A DNA stretch of 19,189 bases from Bacteroidales bacterium (lineage in GTDB: Bacteria; Bacteroidota; Bacteroidia; Bacteroidales; P3): the NCBI GenBank assembly GCA_016281475.1, contig JAEEIS010000165.1, positions 1 through 19,189 of the forward strand, in the 5' to 3' direction. The notes below the pieces were generated by a model. It saw nothing but the letters and a program-made list of their open reading frames with translations. It did not search any database and was not told the DNA's origin. Of this stretch, positions 1 through 7,311 are shown in pieces (within the stretch, counting starts at the first letter, position 1; every line of letters starts with the position of its first letter). The position numbers and the translations under genes are program-made.

Positions 1-786
1 CATGCGGAAGATGAACTGGCGGGCGACAATCTCGTTGCGGAAGGCCTTGCCAATCTGGGCAATGCCGAAAGGTATCTTCATGCGGCCGGACTTCTGCACG
101 TTGAGGAAGTTGACGAAGATGCCCTGTGCCGTCTCGGGGCGGAGGTAGAGGGTGTCGCTGTCGTCGATGACGGAGCCCATCTTGGTGGCGAACATAAGGT
201 TAAACTGGCGCACGTCGGTCCAGTTGCGGGTGCCGCTGACGGGGCAGACGATGCCGAGGTCGAGGATGAGCTGCTTGAGGCCCGCGAGGTCGTTGGCGTT
301 CATCAGCTCGGCATAGCGGGTGTGGATTTCGTCAATCTGCTTCTGGTGCTCCAGCACGCGGGCGTTGGTGGTGACGAACTGCTGACGGTCGAAGGCGTCG
401 CCGAAGCGTTTGTGTGCCTTCTCGCACTCCTTGTTTATCTTTTCCTCAATCTTGGCGATATGGTCCTCGATGAGCACGTCGGCGCGGTAGCGTTTCTTCG
501 AGTCGCGGTTGTCGATGAGGGGGTCGTTGAACGCGTCGACGTGGCCGGAGGCCTTCCAGATGCGGGGGTGCATGAAGATGGCGGAGTCGATGCCCACGAT
601 ATTCTCGTGGTACTGCACCATGGCGCGCCACCAGTATTGCTTGATGTTGTTTTTCAGCTCGGTGCCGAGCTGGCCGTAGTCGTATACGGCAGCAAGGCCG
701 TCGTATATCTCGCTCGAGGGGAATATGAAGCCGTACTCTTTGGCGTGGGAGACGACTCGCTTGAAAATGTCTTCTTGGTTAGCCAT
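1..786 (-). CDS. glyS: Glycyl-tRNA synthetase, N-terminal part (runs off the window)
   Basis: The minus strand reads as 262 uninterrupted codons from the ATG at 786 ([16 protein letters not shown]) to the window edge. This is the class II, dimeric type of glycine--tRNA ligase, which attaches glycine to tRNA-Gly in the cytoplasm. Visible signatures are [10 protein letters not shown] near residue 32, [10 protein letters not shown] near residue 99, [13 protein letters not shown] (motif-2 region) and ARQFIFRM, where the gene leaves the window; family members normally continue REFEQME at that point. Bacterial single-chain GlyRS is about 450-520 residues, so roughly half is present. I see no TAnnTTTG promoter box in front of it; the leader is AT-rich and then runs into a heptad repeat tract. 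Family assignment is confident, and the start is the only ATG placed before the conserved N-terminus. Confidence 0.96.
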   Translation of the reverse strand, partial: MANQEDIFKRVVSHAKEYGFIFPSSEIYDGLAAVYDYGQLGTELKNNIKQYWWRAMVQYHENIVGIDSAIFMHPRIWKASGHVDAFNDPLIDNRDSKKRYRADVLIEDHIAKIEEKINKECEKAHKRFGDAFDRQQFVTTNARVLEHQKQIDEIHTRYAELMNANDLAGLKQLILDLGIVCPVSGTRNWTDVRQFNLMFATKMGSVIDDSDTLYLRPETAQGIFVNFLNVQKSGRMKIPFGIAQIGKAFRNEIVARQFIFRM

Positions 787-830
787 ATATTGAATTGAAT
801 TATGAATTAAAAATTAAAATTATTTTTCGA

Positions 831-883
831 ATCACTAATCACTATTCACAAATCACCAATCACCGTTCACGAATCACTAATCA
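831..883. repeat. Heptad tandem tract at the 3' end of the porin gene
   Basis: Seven complete 7-mers plus four bases in constant phase, variants of ATCACTA, TTCACAA, ATCACCA and TTCACGA (minus strand TAGTGAT and similar). The last complete unit (873-879) contains the TAG stop of the porin gene, and the next bases encode its final Asp. It belongs to the same family as the tracts at 6022-6189 and 8556-8660 but has no hairpin core. Confidence 0.9.
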
Positions 884-3069
884 AAAAATTTCCAAGTGAG
901 GCCGAAGTAGAATCCGAACTGCTTGGAGGGGTAGCCGGGGATGATGCAGTGGGCCTGCTGCTCGAGGTAGCTGTTGAAGTGGCCGGCCTTGGCGTAGATG
1001 CTGGCGCGCTTGATCTGAAGGTTGATGAAGAAGTCGGCCCAGATGTAGTTTCCCACTTCGGCATCGTTTTGGCGGTAGAAGACTCCCAGGGTGGGGTCGT
1101 AGGTGTCGGCCTTGAAGAGGGTGTGGTAGCGGAGGTCGATGCCCACCTGCGTGTGTAGCACGTGGTTGAAGAGGTAGAAGTCGGAGTAGATGGAGTTCTT
1201 GCTGGCGAAGAGGGGCACGCGGACGAGGTCTTGGTTGCTGCTGTATTGGACGATATGCTGCATGTCGTAGTGGAGCCAGCGGGTGAGGGTGAGGTAGAGG
1301 TTGAGCCGTCCCTGGAGGAGGAGTGCGCTGCCGTCGGGCTGGCAGGGGACTAGGATGGTGCTGTCGTCGATGGTGCGCTGCTCAAGCCAGATGTTGTGGC
1401 TGATATGGTGGGCGGCAAGGTGTATGTCGAGGAGGTCGGCACGGCGGTAGTCGAGTTCCAGTCGGCGCGAACCGACGGGACGTAGGTCGGCGGGGAGGTA
1501 GGGGCTGACACCGGTGTTTGCCTGTACGTGGTCGTGGCGTTGGTTTTGTGCGGAGTAGATGAGTTCGGGGCTGCAGGCCTTCACCACGGCACGGAGGGAG
1601 AGCTGCCGGTGGGAGTTGCCCAGCGAGTCGCGGAAGGGGAATGTGAGTTGGGCGTCGAGGTTGTATTCTGCCATCGATGGGGTGGCTTCGGCCAGCACGC
1701 TCAGTTCGGCCGCAGGCCAGGGGCTCAGTTCCACGCGGGCGAAGGGGTAGAGGGCAAACTGGCGCAGTGTGCTGTCGGCATAGATGGAGGGGTCGCAGCG
1801 TAGGGTTGCCACTTGGGGGCGGATGCCGCCGTAGAGCTTGAGGGGGTTGCGCCAGCGGTGGTCGGGGTAGGCGTCGTTGGTCCAATAGAGCGTGGCGGAG
1901 ACGATGTTGTAGAGCGTGGAGTCGATGTAGCGGTATTTCTGTTTGTCCCACTGGATGTCGAGGGCGAAGACACCGGTGTTGTAGGCGTGGGGCTTGTTGG
2001 GTTGGAGTGTATCGTAGCCGACGATGGTGTCGCGCAGCTGGTAGGAGGTGGTGGCGACGATGCTGTCGATTGTCACGGTGTCGCGGCTGACAGTGTCGAA
2101 GTGGGGGATGTGCAGGGTGTCGTAGGTGACGACGGTGACGACGGCCTGCTCCACGATGGGGCGGTACCATTCGAACTGGCGGACGGTGTTGAACGACTGG
2201 CGGATGAAGACTGTGTGGTCGCCTGTGAAGCTCATGCGGCGGTTGTCTACGACGGGGATGCCCGCTATGTAGCCGCCAGAGTTATGGATGTAGGCATCGA
2301 TGTTGGAAATGCCGCCGTTCTCGCCTAGGACAAACCGCTGCCAGATGTAGCCTGCCGACAGTTGGTAGCGGGCATCGGTGGAGTAGTAGTTGGTGGTGAG
2401 GTCGACCAGATGGTTGGTGGCGGAGCTGTTGGCAAAGGCACCTGTGGGGCTGAAGAGGTGGTAGTCGAGAGCGAAGTTCCAATGGCTGTTGATGTTCTGG
2501 GTGTGAGTGACGTGCAGCTGGTAGTCTTTGTTGAGCGAGCTGTGGTAGGAGAGGAGGCTGTAGGGTTTCTGCACCTGATAGAAATAGATGTTGTCGGGGG
2601 TTTTGTAGAATCCGGGGAACGGGTTGGCCTTGTAAGCCAGCGAGGGGCGGCTTGCGAAGTCGGGCATCAGGGCATAGTGCTGGTGGCCCAGTTCGGTGAC
2701 GTTGAGGTAGTAGTTGCCATTGAGGGCATCGAGGCGGTCGCAGAACTGTGCGCCTGTGGGCGAGAGGGTGGGGTGCTCCAGCTCCATGATTTTCACCTGC
2801 AGGGGCAGCCGGTGGAAGAAGAAGATGGAGGCCTGGAGAGTGCTGTCGGGGATGTCGACGTGGTATTCGATGCCTTTGAGCAGGCCGTCGCCGGAGAGAG
2901 TGTCGTCCTTAGCGGAGGTGCTGTCGGGAATGGAGGTTGGGGGGCGAGGAGTGTTGCCTTGAGCAATACTCATGTTGCTGATTTGGGACAAGCCGCCCAC
3001 CTGTCCCCACGCGGCGGAGCCGAGCAGCAGCAGGATGAGCAGTGCCAGTATGTGCCTCTTGGGATTCAA
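877..3069 (-). CDS. Putative outer-membrane porin (Porin_10 family)
   Basis: A 730-residue exported beta-barrel protein. The N-terminus (MNPKRHILALLILLLLGSAAWGQ) is a signal peptide with a basic n-region, a leucine-rich core and a small-residue cleavage site. The mature chain is rich in alternating aromatic strands. The stretch KPYSLLSYHSS, HVTHTQNINSHWNFALDY, then GYIWQRFVLGENGGI follows the pattern of the Bacteroidota 'putative porin' family (PYT.L.Y, HTQN, NW.FGLDF, ENGG). The chain ends in WKFF plus an extra Asp, close to the terminal aromatic typical of barrel proteins. It lies 12 nt behind trxB, probably as one transcript. There is no ATG available: the frame is bounded upstream by the trxB TAG itself, and TTG at 3069 is the only plausible initiator ahead of the signal peptide. 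The stop codon sits inside a heptad repeat. Substrate unknown. Confidence 0.85.
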   Translation of the reverse strand: MNPKRHILALLILLLLGSAAWGQVGGLSQISNMSIAQGNTPRPPTSIPDSTSAKDDTLSGDGLLKGIEYHVDIPDSTLQASIFFFHRLPLQVKIMELEHPTLSPTGAQFCDRLDALNGNYYLNVTELGHQHYALMPDFASRPSLAYKANPFPGFYKTPDNIYFYQVQKPYSLLSYHSSLNKDYQLHVTHTQNINSHWNFALDYHLFSPTGAFANSSATNHLVDLTTNYYSTDARYQLSAGYIWQRFVLGENGGISNIDAYIHNSGGYIAGIPVVDNRRMSFTGDHTVFIRQSFNTVRQFEWYRPIVEQAVVTVVTYDTLHIPHFDTVSRDTVTIDSIVATTSYQLRDTIVGYDTLQPNKPHAYNTGVFALDIQWDKQKYRYIDSTLYNIVSATLYWTNDAYPDHRWRNPLKLYGGIRPQVATLRCDPSIYADSTLRQFALYPFARVELSPWPAAELSVLAEATPSMAEYNLDAQLTFPFRDSLGNSHRQLSLRAVVKACSPELIYSAQNQRHDHVQANTGVSPYLPADLRPVGSRRLELDYRRADLLDIHLAAHHISHNIWLEQRTIDDSTILVPCQPDGSALLLQGRLNLYLTLTRWLHYDMQHIVQYSSNQDLVRVPLFASKNSIYSDFYLFNHVLHTQVGIDLRYHTLFKADTYDPTLGVFYRQNDAEVGNYIWADFFINLQIKRASIYAKAGHFNSYLEQQAHCIIPGYPSKQFGFYFGLTWKFFD

Positions 3070-3081
3070 GTGGCAGACGGG

Positions 3082-4011
3082 CTAGTTGTTCTGAAGGAAT
3101 CGTTCTACGTCCATGGCGGCAATGCAGCCTTTGCCGGCGGCGACGATGGCCTGGCGGTAGTTGGGATCGCACACGTCGCCTGCGGCAAACACGCCGGGAA
3201 TGTTGGTGGCGCTACCGGGGTTTTGGACTTTGATGTAGCCCTGCTCGTCCAGTTCAATCCAGTCTTTGACAAAGTCGGTGTTGGGCTTGTGTCCGATGGC
3301 GACGAAGAAACCAGCGATGTCGATGTGGCGTACCTCGCCCGTCTTCACATTCTGAATGTCGGCACCCGTCACGCCGTCGAGGTCGCTGCCGCAAATCTCC
3401 TTGGTGGTGGAGTCCCACAGCATTTCAATCTTGGGGTTGGTGAGCACGCGGTGCTGCATCGACTTGGAGGCGCGGAGCTCGTTGCGGCGGTGGATGAGGT
3501 AGACTTTGTTGCAGAGGGTGGCAAGGTAGCAGGCCTCCTCGCAGGCGGTGTCGCCGCCGCCCACCACGGCCACGTCGAGACCTTTGTAGAAATAGCCGTC
3601 GCAGGTGGCGCAGGCACTCACGCCCTGGCCGTAGTACTGTTTTTCGCTGTCCAGACCCAGCCAACGGGCGGAGGCGCCGGTGGCGATGATGACGGCCTCG
3701 GCCTCAATCTCGTTGCCATGGTAGTCTTTGAGGTGGAAGGGACGTTGGCTGAAGTCTACTTCGGTGATATAGCCCGTGCGGACATCGGTGCCGAAGCGTT
3801 CGGCCTGTTGGCGAAGGTCTGCCATCATGGCAGTGCCCGCAATGCCCTGTGGGTAGCCGGGAAAGTTCTCAATCTCGGTGGTGATGGTGAGCTGGCCGCC
3901 GGGCTGCATGCCCTCGTAGAGGATAGGATGAAGGTCGGCACGACCGGTATATATGCCTGAGGTGTAGCCTGCAGGGCCTGAACCAATGATAAGACAACGT
4001 GTGTGTTCCAT
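3082..4011 (-). CDS. trxB: Thioredoxin-disulfide reductase
   Basis: A 309-residue cytoplasmic flavoenzyme that passes electrons from NADPH through FAD and a redox disulfide to thioredoxin. The N-terminal FAD site is GSGPAGYT (10-17). The redox-active pair is C134-A-T-C137 in SACATCDGYFYKG. The NADPH-binding fold is GGGDTA (151-156) with the HRR motif (174-176) that contacts the 2'-phosphate. The C-terminal FAD motif is GVFAAGDV, followed by RQAIVAAGKGC. All catalytic elements are intact and the length is normal. The ATG at 4011 directly precedes the dinucleotide fold. It ends with TAG, in the same frame as the porin gene that starts 12 nt later. The gene in front (4078-5115) is separated by a short GGTTAGA heptad tract, so co-transcription with panD is possible but not shown. 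Confidence 0.97.
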   Translation of the reverse strand: MEHTRCLIIGSGPAGYTSGIYTGRADLHPILYEGMQPGGQLTITTEIENFPGYPQGIAGTAMMADLRQQAERFGTDVRTGYITEVDFSQRPFHLKDYHGNEIEAEAVIIATGASARWLGLDSEKQYYGQGVSACATCDGYFYKGLDVAVVGGGDTACEEACYLATLCNKVYLIHRRNELRASKSMQHRVLTNPKIEMLWDSTTKEICGSDLDGVTGADIQNVKTGEVRHIDIAGFFVAIGHKPNTDFVKDWIELDEQGYIKVQNPGSATNIPGVFAAGDVCDPNYRQAIVAAGKGCIAAMDVERFLQNN

Positions 4012-4041
4012 ATTGTTTGTGTTTATTGTTTTTTGTTTAAA

Positions 4042-4062
4042 GGTTAGAGGTTAGAGGTTAGG
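4042..4062. repeat. Three GGTTAGA heptads
   Basis: GGTTAGA, GGTTAGA, GGTTAGG in tandem between trxB and the upstream membrane-protein gene. It is a short tract with the same 7-bp period as the other intergenic tracts of the window but a different unit sequence. Confidence 0.8.
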
Positions 4063-4077
4063 GCGGGCAGCAATCTT

Positions 4078-5115
4078 TCATTTATTATCGCGACGGTTGG
4101 CTAGGGAGAAATAGATGATGTAGGCGGATCCCACCACGATGATGATCACCTGCTGCGAGCCCCAGAGCAGCCAGCCTGCCGCCAGCCCCACGGTTTCGCT
4201 GATGCCATATAGGGTCAGGGCCTGCCATACCAAAACGGGGTAGGCTCCCAGGCCGCCTTGCGAAATGGTCATGCCCACTGAGCCAAACAGATAGACCACA
4301 AAGGCGGCACCGAATCCCAGCCCCACCGTCTCGGGGAAGGCCTGCAGGATGAATACGCCACCCATGATGTATAGTAGGTAGATGAGGCAGCTATAGAGGA
4401 CGAATAGAATGATGGAGCGGGTGCTGAGGTGGAAGATGCTCTTCAATCCACCGATGCCGCCCTGCACGATGCGGTCCACCTTGCGGAAGGCACCGTATTG
4501 GATGAGTCGGGGACGCAGCCATCTGTACAGCAGTATACTTCCAGCCGCGACGACCACTACCACTCCTGCAGCCAAGGCAAGGCCCGGCAGGCTGTCGCTT
4601 TTGGCCGAGAGAACTTCGACAAGCCATTCTCTGGCCTGCCCATACATGCAGAGCAGCCCCACCAGCACCACCACGCCGAAGGCGAGGATGTCGACACAAC
4701 GTTCGGTGACTACGGTGCCGAGGGACTTCTCGACAGGTATTTTGTCGCTGGTGCGGAGTGTGGCGCAGCGCAACACCTCGCCCAGTCGGGGGAATGCGAG
4801 GTTGGCGAGATAGGCCACCACCACTGAGCCGAAGGTGGTGTTCAATCTCGGACGGTAGCCCAGTGGCTCGTACAGCAATCGCCAGCGCAGGGCACGGACG
4901 AAATGGCTGAGCAGACAGGTGCACATGGTGCAACCCACCCAAAAATAGTCGGCATGGGTGAATGAATTCCAAATGGCCTCCTTTTGAGAGGCATCGAGTT
5001 TCAGTAAGAACCAGTAGATGAAGAGAAAGCCTATGCCAAGAAAGACCACCAGTTTAACGATGTTGCCGATGGTCGACTTGTTTTGTTTTGGGTTCTGGCT
5101 GTGGCTTTCAGTCAT
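4078..5115 (-). CDS. Integral membrane protein, LPG-synthase TM-region / UPF0104-like
   Basis: A 345-residue polytopic inner-membrane protein with about eight hydrophobic helices. Family markers of the lysylphosphatidylglycerol synthase transmembrane (flippase) region are visible: NLAFPRLGEVLRCATL near residues 109-124, TVVTERCVDIL near 134-144 and the loop SQGGLGAYPVL near 284-294. There is no C-terminal aminoacyl-transferase domain, so it should not make lysyl-PG; stand-alone members are usually described as putative lipid flippases or remain uncharacterised. The ATG at 5115 lies only 3 nt after the panD stop, indicating translational coupling and transcription from the panD promoter. No functional link with pantothenate synthesis is evident from the sequence. 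The family call is confident; substrate and role are unknown. Confidence 0.85.
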   Translation of the reverse strand: MTESHSQNPKQNKSTIGNIVKLVVFLGIGFLFIYWFLLKLDASQKEAIWNSFTHADYFWVGCTMCTCLLSHFVRALRWRLLYEPLGYRPRLNTTFGSVVVAYLANLAFPRLGEVLRCATLRTSDKIPVEKSLGTVVTERCVDILAFGVVVLVGLLCMYGQAREWLVEVLSAKSDSLPGLALAAGVVVVVAAGSILLYRWLRPRLIQYGAFRKVDRIVQGGIGGLKSIFHLSTRSIILFVLYSCLIYLLYIMGGVFILQAFPETVGLGFGAAFVVYLFGSVGMTISQGGLGAYPVLVWQALTLYGISETVGLAAGWLLWGSQQVIIIVVGSAYIIYFSLANRRDNK

Positions 5116-5118
5116 GGA

Positions 5119-5463
5119 TTAGGCTAGCTTGTTGTTCTGAGGAAAGATGACAGTGGGATGCCATTCCCGGGCCTCGTCAAAGTCCATCATGGCGTAGGAG
5201 GCAATGATGATAAGGTCGCCTAAGCGGGCCTTATGTGCGGCGGCCCCATTGATGCCGATGATGCCGCTGCCGCGTTCACCTTTAATGACGTAGGTGTGAA
5301 AGCGTTCGCCGTTGGTGATGTTATAAATATCCACCTGCTCGTTCTCGATAATATTGGCGGCATCCATCAAATTTTCGTCAATGGTGATGCTTCCAATATA
5401 GTCGAGGTTGGCTTCGGTGACGGTAACTCTATGAATCTTAGATTTTAAAACGTTTACCAACAT
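5119..5463 (-). CDS. panD: Aspartate 1-decarboxylase
   Basis: A 114-residue pyruvoyl enzyme that converts L-aspartate to beta-alanine for pantothenate and coenzyme A synthesis in the cytoplasm. The start [25 protein letters not shown] is characteristic. The self-cleavage site is Gly24-Ser25, where Ser25 becomes the pyruvoyl group; Lys9, His11 and Arg54 of the ERFHTYVI segment match active-site positions of the family. [16 protein letters not shown] and DLIIIASYA follow as expected. The length is slightly short but complete. No panB or panC is adjacent in the window. The gene has its own TATCTTTG promoter box only 14 nt before the ATG, giving a very short leader, and is coupled to the membrane-protein gene downstream. 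Confidence 0.97.
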   Translation of the reverse strand: MLVNVLKSKIHRVTVTEANLDYIGSITIDENLMDAANIIENEQVDIYNITNGERFHTYVIKGERGSGIIGINGAAAHKARLGDLIIIASYAMMDFDEAREWHPTVIFPQNNKLA

Positions 5464-5477
5464 GGTTCTTTTTTTTG

Positions 5478-5485
5478 CAAAGATA
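5478..5485 (-). promoter_or_regulatory. Bacteroidota -7 box of panD
   Basis: The minus strand reads TATCTTTG, matching TAnnTTTG. The upstream DNA is almost pure A/T, with no clear TTG at the -33 position. The box ends 14 nt before the panD ATG, so the transcript should start only a few bases before the start codon. Confidence 0.65.
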
Positions 5486-5509
5486 CATTATTTTTATAAT
5501 ATATAAAAA

Positions 5510-6022
5510 CTAAAAGGCAATAATGACAAGGATGAGGATAAAGGCAATGAACCCGTACAGCACTATTTTGGTGCCTGAGATGGGTTTCATGTAGTCGCTG
5601 TCGGAGATGTCGAAACGGCGACGTATCTTGATTTGCCTCTTGGCCTGCCAGTATTTGGTTGCCAAGTCTTGCGCGTCGGTTTCGTTTATTTTGTCGGTTT
5701 TCGCCTCGTCGGATGTTTGAGCCTCGGAGCTGAAACGGGGCTGATAGTTGAACTTGGGCATCTCGCGTTTGCGGAAAAGGTCGCGCCAGGTGAGTTGGGA
5801 GCTTTTGGCAAGGTTCTCCCGATTGATGTCGCGCACCCGACGTTGGAAATATTCCAGTTCGGCATCGCTCTCCCCGTCGGCTGCGGAGTGGGTCTCGGAT
5901 TCGGCGGCGCGCTTTTCTTGTTCGATGGCGTATTTTTTTTTCAATGCCTCCCATTTCTCCTTTTCAGGGTCGTAGAATCGAGGCACATAATGGAACTGGC
6001 GGGGTTTTTCTACTTCAAACAT
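5510..6022 (-). CDS. Conserved-type small protein with C-terminal membrane anchor
   Basis: 170 residues, function not recognised. The N-terminus MFEVEKPRQFHYVPRFYDPEKEK resembles a small protein I recall as common in Bacteroidota, though I cannot name a family. Its FHYVPRFYDPE motif recurs in weaker form near residue 95 (KFNYQPRFSSE). The middle is charged and probably helical or disordered, rich in Glu, Lys and Asp. The last 20 residues (KIVLYGFIAFILILVIIAF) form a single hydrophobic helix, so it is probably tail-anchored in the inner membrane with its bulk in the cytoplasm. The ATG at 6022 shares its last base with the heptad tract that fills the whole space up to the cyclo-ligase gene. It ends in TAG, 24 nt before the panD -7 box. 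Confidence 0.7.
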   Translation of the reverse strand: MFEVEKPRQFHYVPRFYDPEKEKWEALKKKYAIEQEKRAAESETHSAADGESDAELEYFQRRVRDINRENLAKSSQLTWRDLFRKREMPKFNYQPRFSSEAQTSDEAKTDKINETDAQDLATKYWQAKRQIKIRRRFDISDSDYMKPISGTKIVLYGFIAFILILVIIAF

Positions 6023-6189
6023 GATTGATGATTAGTGATTAGTGAATGGTGATTAGTGAATGGTGATTAGTGAATGGTGAATGGTGAATAATGAATGGTG
6101 AATGATGAATGGTGAATTGACAATACATTTGTCCTTTCACAATTCACTAAATCACATTTCACATTTCACAAATCACAATTTCAATTTTC
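6022..6189. repeat. 24-heptad hairpin element (copy A) filling a whole intergenic space
   Basis: Exactly 24 consecutive 7-mers in one phase. The left arm is TGATTAG/TGAATGG units, the right arm is CATTTCA/AATTCAC-type units, and the two arms are roughly reverse complementary. At the centre, stems GTGAA/TTCAC and GACAA/TTGTC surround the loop TACAT (6112-6140). One end touches the ATG of the 5510-6022 gene; the other includes the last codons and TGA stop of the cyclo-ligase gene. 6106-6147 is identical to 8591-8632. Confidence 0.92.
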
Positions 6190-6717
6190 AATTATCACGT
6201 TGTCCATGGGAACATCGAAGGGCTCGACGGGCACGTTGTCTACTAGCTGGAAGTTGAATCCTACGCCCACCTTATAGGCGTTGGGTGTGCTTTTGAGTAG
6301 GCGGTCGTAGAATCCGCGTCCGCGACCCATGCGGTTCCGCTGACGGTCGAATGCCACGCCGGGCACGATGATGAGGTCTACTTTGTCGAGGTCGGTGAAT
6401 TCCGCCCCTGTCGGCTCTTCGATGCCGAACTGCTCACCCGCAGTCATGCATTGGGGACCTGTGTATTGTCGTAGGCGCAGATCGTCGCCGTCGACGCATG
6501 GGAGAAGAATGACCTTCTGCCCATACCAGCGGTTGACGAAATCGTGGGTCTGGACTTCGTCATCCATCGACCAATAGAGCAACACGACGGAGGCTTGCTG
6601 AAACTGAGGCAGCTGCTCGACCTGCTGCATGATGGGCAGGGAGCGGGTGTATTTGTCACAAAAAGGGACGGCTTTCTTTGCCGCCCTTATTTGTTTGCGC
6701 AATTCTTGTTTGTCCAT
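6181..6717 (-). CDS. fau: 5-formyltetrahydrofolate cyclo-ligase
   Basis: 178 residues from the ATG at 6717. The enzyme (methenyltetrahydrofolate synthetase) uses ATP to turn 5-formyl-THF into 5,10-methenyl-THF, returning the stored folate to one-carbon metabolism in the cytoplasm. The basic N-terminal helix MDKQELRKQIRAAKK, the strand DLIIVPGVAFD (114-124) and the glycine-rich loop RMGRGRGFYDR (129-139, usually R.G.G.G.YDR) identify it. The frame stays open upstream to 6984, but that part overlaps the DUF3127 gene in another frame and has no cyclo-ligase features. The ATG at 6717 overlaps the DUF3127 stop by one base (TAATG), a coupling arrangement. The final codons (Ile-Glu-Asn-stop) lie in heptad repeat sequence, so the native C-terminus may have been altered. 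Confidence 0.93.
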   Translation of the reverse strand: MDKQELRKQIRAAKKAVPFCDKYTRSLPIMQQVEQLPQFQQASVVLLYWSMDDEVQTHDFVNRWYGQKVILLPCVDGDDLRLRQYTGPQCMTAGEQFGIEEPTGAEFTDLDKVDLIIVPGVAFDRQRNRMGRGRGFYDRLLKSTPNAYKVGVGFNFQLVDNVPVEPFDVPMDNVIIEN

Positions 6718-7199
6718 TAGAAGGGCAGGTCTTCGTCGGGTTTCAGTGGCGAGGCGAAGGGTGCCGGCTGTGCAGGGGCGGCAGGTGGGGCCATGGTCCC
6801 CTCTTGAGTGGGGTACGACGAAGCCGTGGGGTATGTTGCCTGGGGTGCGGCGGCAGGGGCAGCGGGAGCGGCCTGGGGTGCGGCTGCAGGCCATGCGTAG
6901 CCGGTGGCCTGCGGCGGCATCTGGCCGGGGATGTAGCTTTGGATGCGGGAGCAGCGCAGGTCGGTGAACCAGCGCTCCTGCCATTCGCGCGATTCGGGCA
7001 TGAAGGTCACGATGACAGGACTGTTCAGCGGTATGCTTGCCACCATCGCCAGACGGTCTTCGCCAAAGGTGGTGAATGCCACTTGGCGCGGGTATTCGCC
7101 GTCGGTTTCAATAACAAAACCACCTCTTACCCACGGTCCGCGCTGGCCTTCGCCTCGCACTTCTTGTAAAATCTTGATTAGCTTGCCTGATATTTCCAT
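6717..7199 (-). CDS. DUF3127 protein with SSB-like acidic C-terminal tip
   Basis: 160 residues. Residues 1-90 (MEISGKLIKILQEVRGEG, FVIETDGEYPRQVAFTTFG, SREWQERWFTDLRCSRIQ) match the DUF3127 family of Bacteroidota, a small beta-rich, OB-fold-like domain of unknown function. Residues 91-153 are a low-complexity Ala/Pro/Gln/Gly linker. The chain ends in DEDLPF, closely resembling the DDDIPF tip by which single-stranded-DNA-binding proteins recruit repair and replication partners. The order OB-like domain, disordered linker, acidic hydrophobic tip is the SSB architecture. Binding to DNA is inference. The gene is coupled to the cyclo-ligase gene by a TAATG overlap. The start is the first ATG in front of the conserved domain. 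Confidence 0.85.
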   Translation of the reverse strand: MEISGKLIKILQEVRGEGQRGPWVRGGFVIETDGEYPRQVAFTTFGEDRLAMVASIPLNSPVIVTFMPESREWQERWFTDLRCSRIQSYIPGQMPPQATGYAWPAAAPQAAPAAPAAAPQATYPTASSYPTQEGTMAPPAAPAQPAPFASPLKPDEDLPF

Positions 7200-7265
7200 G
7201 TTATTATCTGTTTTTTATTAATATTCAATATTATATATTGTTTCCGCTGGGAGGGAACGAATGTA

Positions 7266-7273
7266 CAAAAATA
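7266..7273 (-). promoter_or_regulatory. Possible -7 box for the DUF3127-cyclo-ligase operon
   Basis: The minus strand reads TATTTTTG, matching TAnnTTTG, 66 nt before the ATG. No TTG is found at the usual distance upstream. The rest of 7200-7518 holds only an AT-rich leader and heptad repeats. Confidence 0.4.
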
Positions 7274-7311
7274 GTAAAAAAATCGTTATCGGATAGAAAA
7301 AGTTTTCAACA

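Noticed and set aside
2362..3960. 532-codon plus-strand ORF
   Set aside because: It lies opposite trxB and the porin and has Val/Gly/Ala-rich antisense composition with no recognisable domain; the minus-strand frames have clear families.
877..4011. TrxB-porin readthrough fusion
   Set aside because: Although the two frames match, a cytoplasmic reductase fused to an exported barrel through an internal signal peptide makes no biological sense; re-initiation is simpler.
6718..6984. N-terminal extension of the cyclo-ligase to 6984
   Set aside because: The extension overlaps the DUF3127 gene in another frame and shows no family similarity; the TAATG junction marks the ATG at 6717 as the start.
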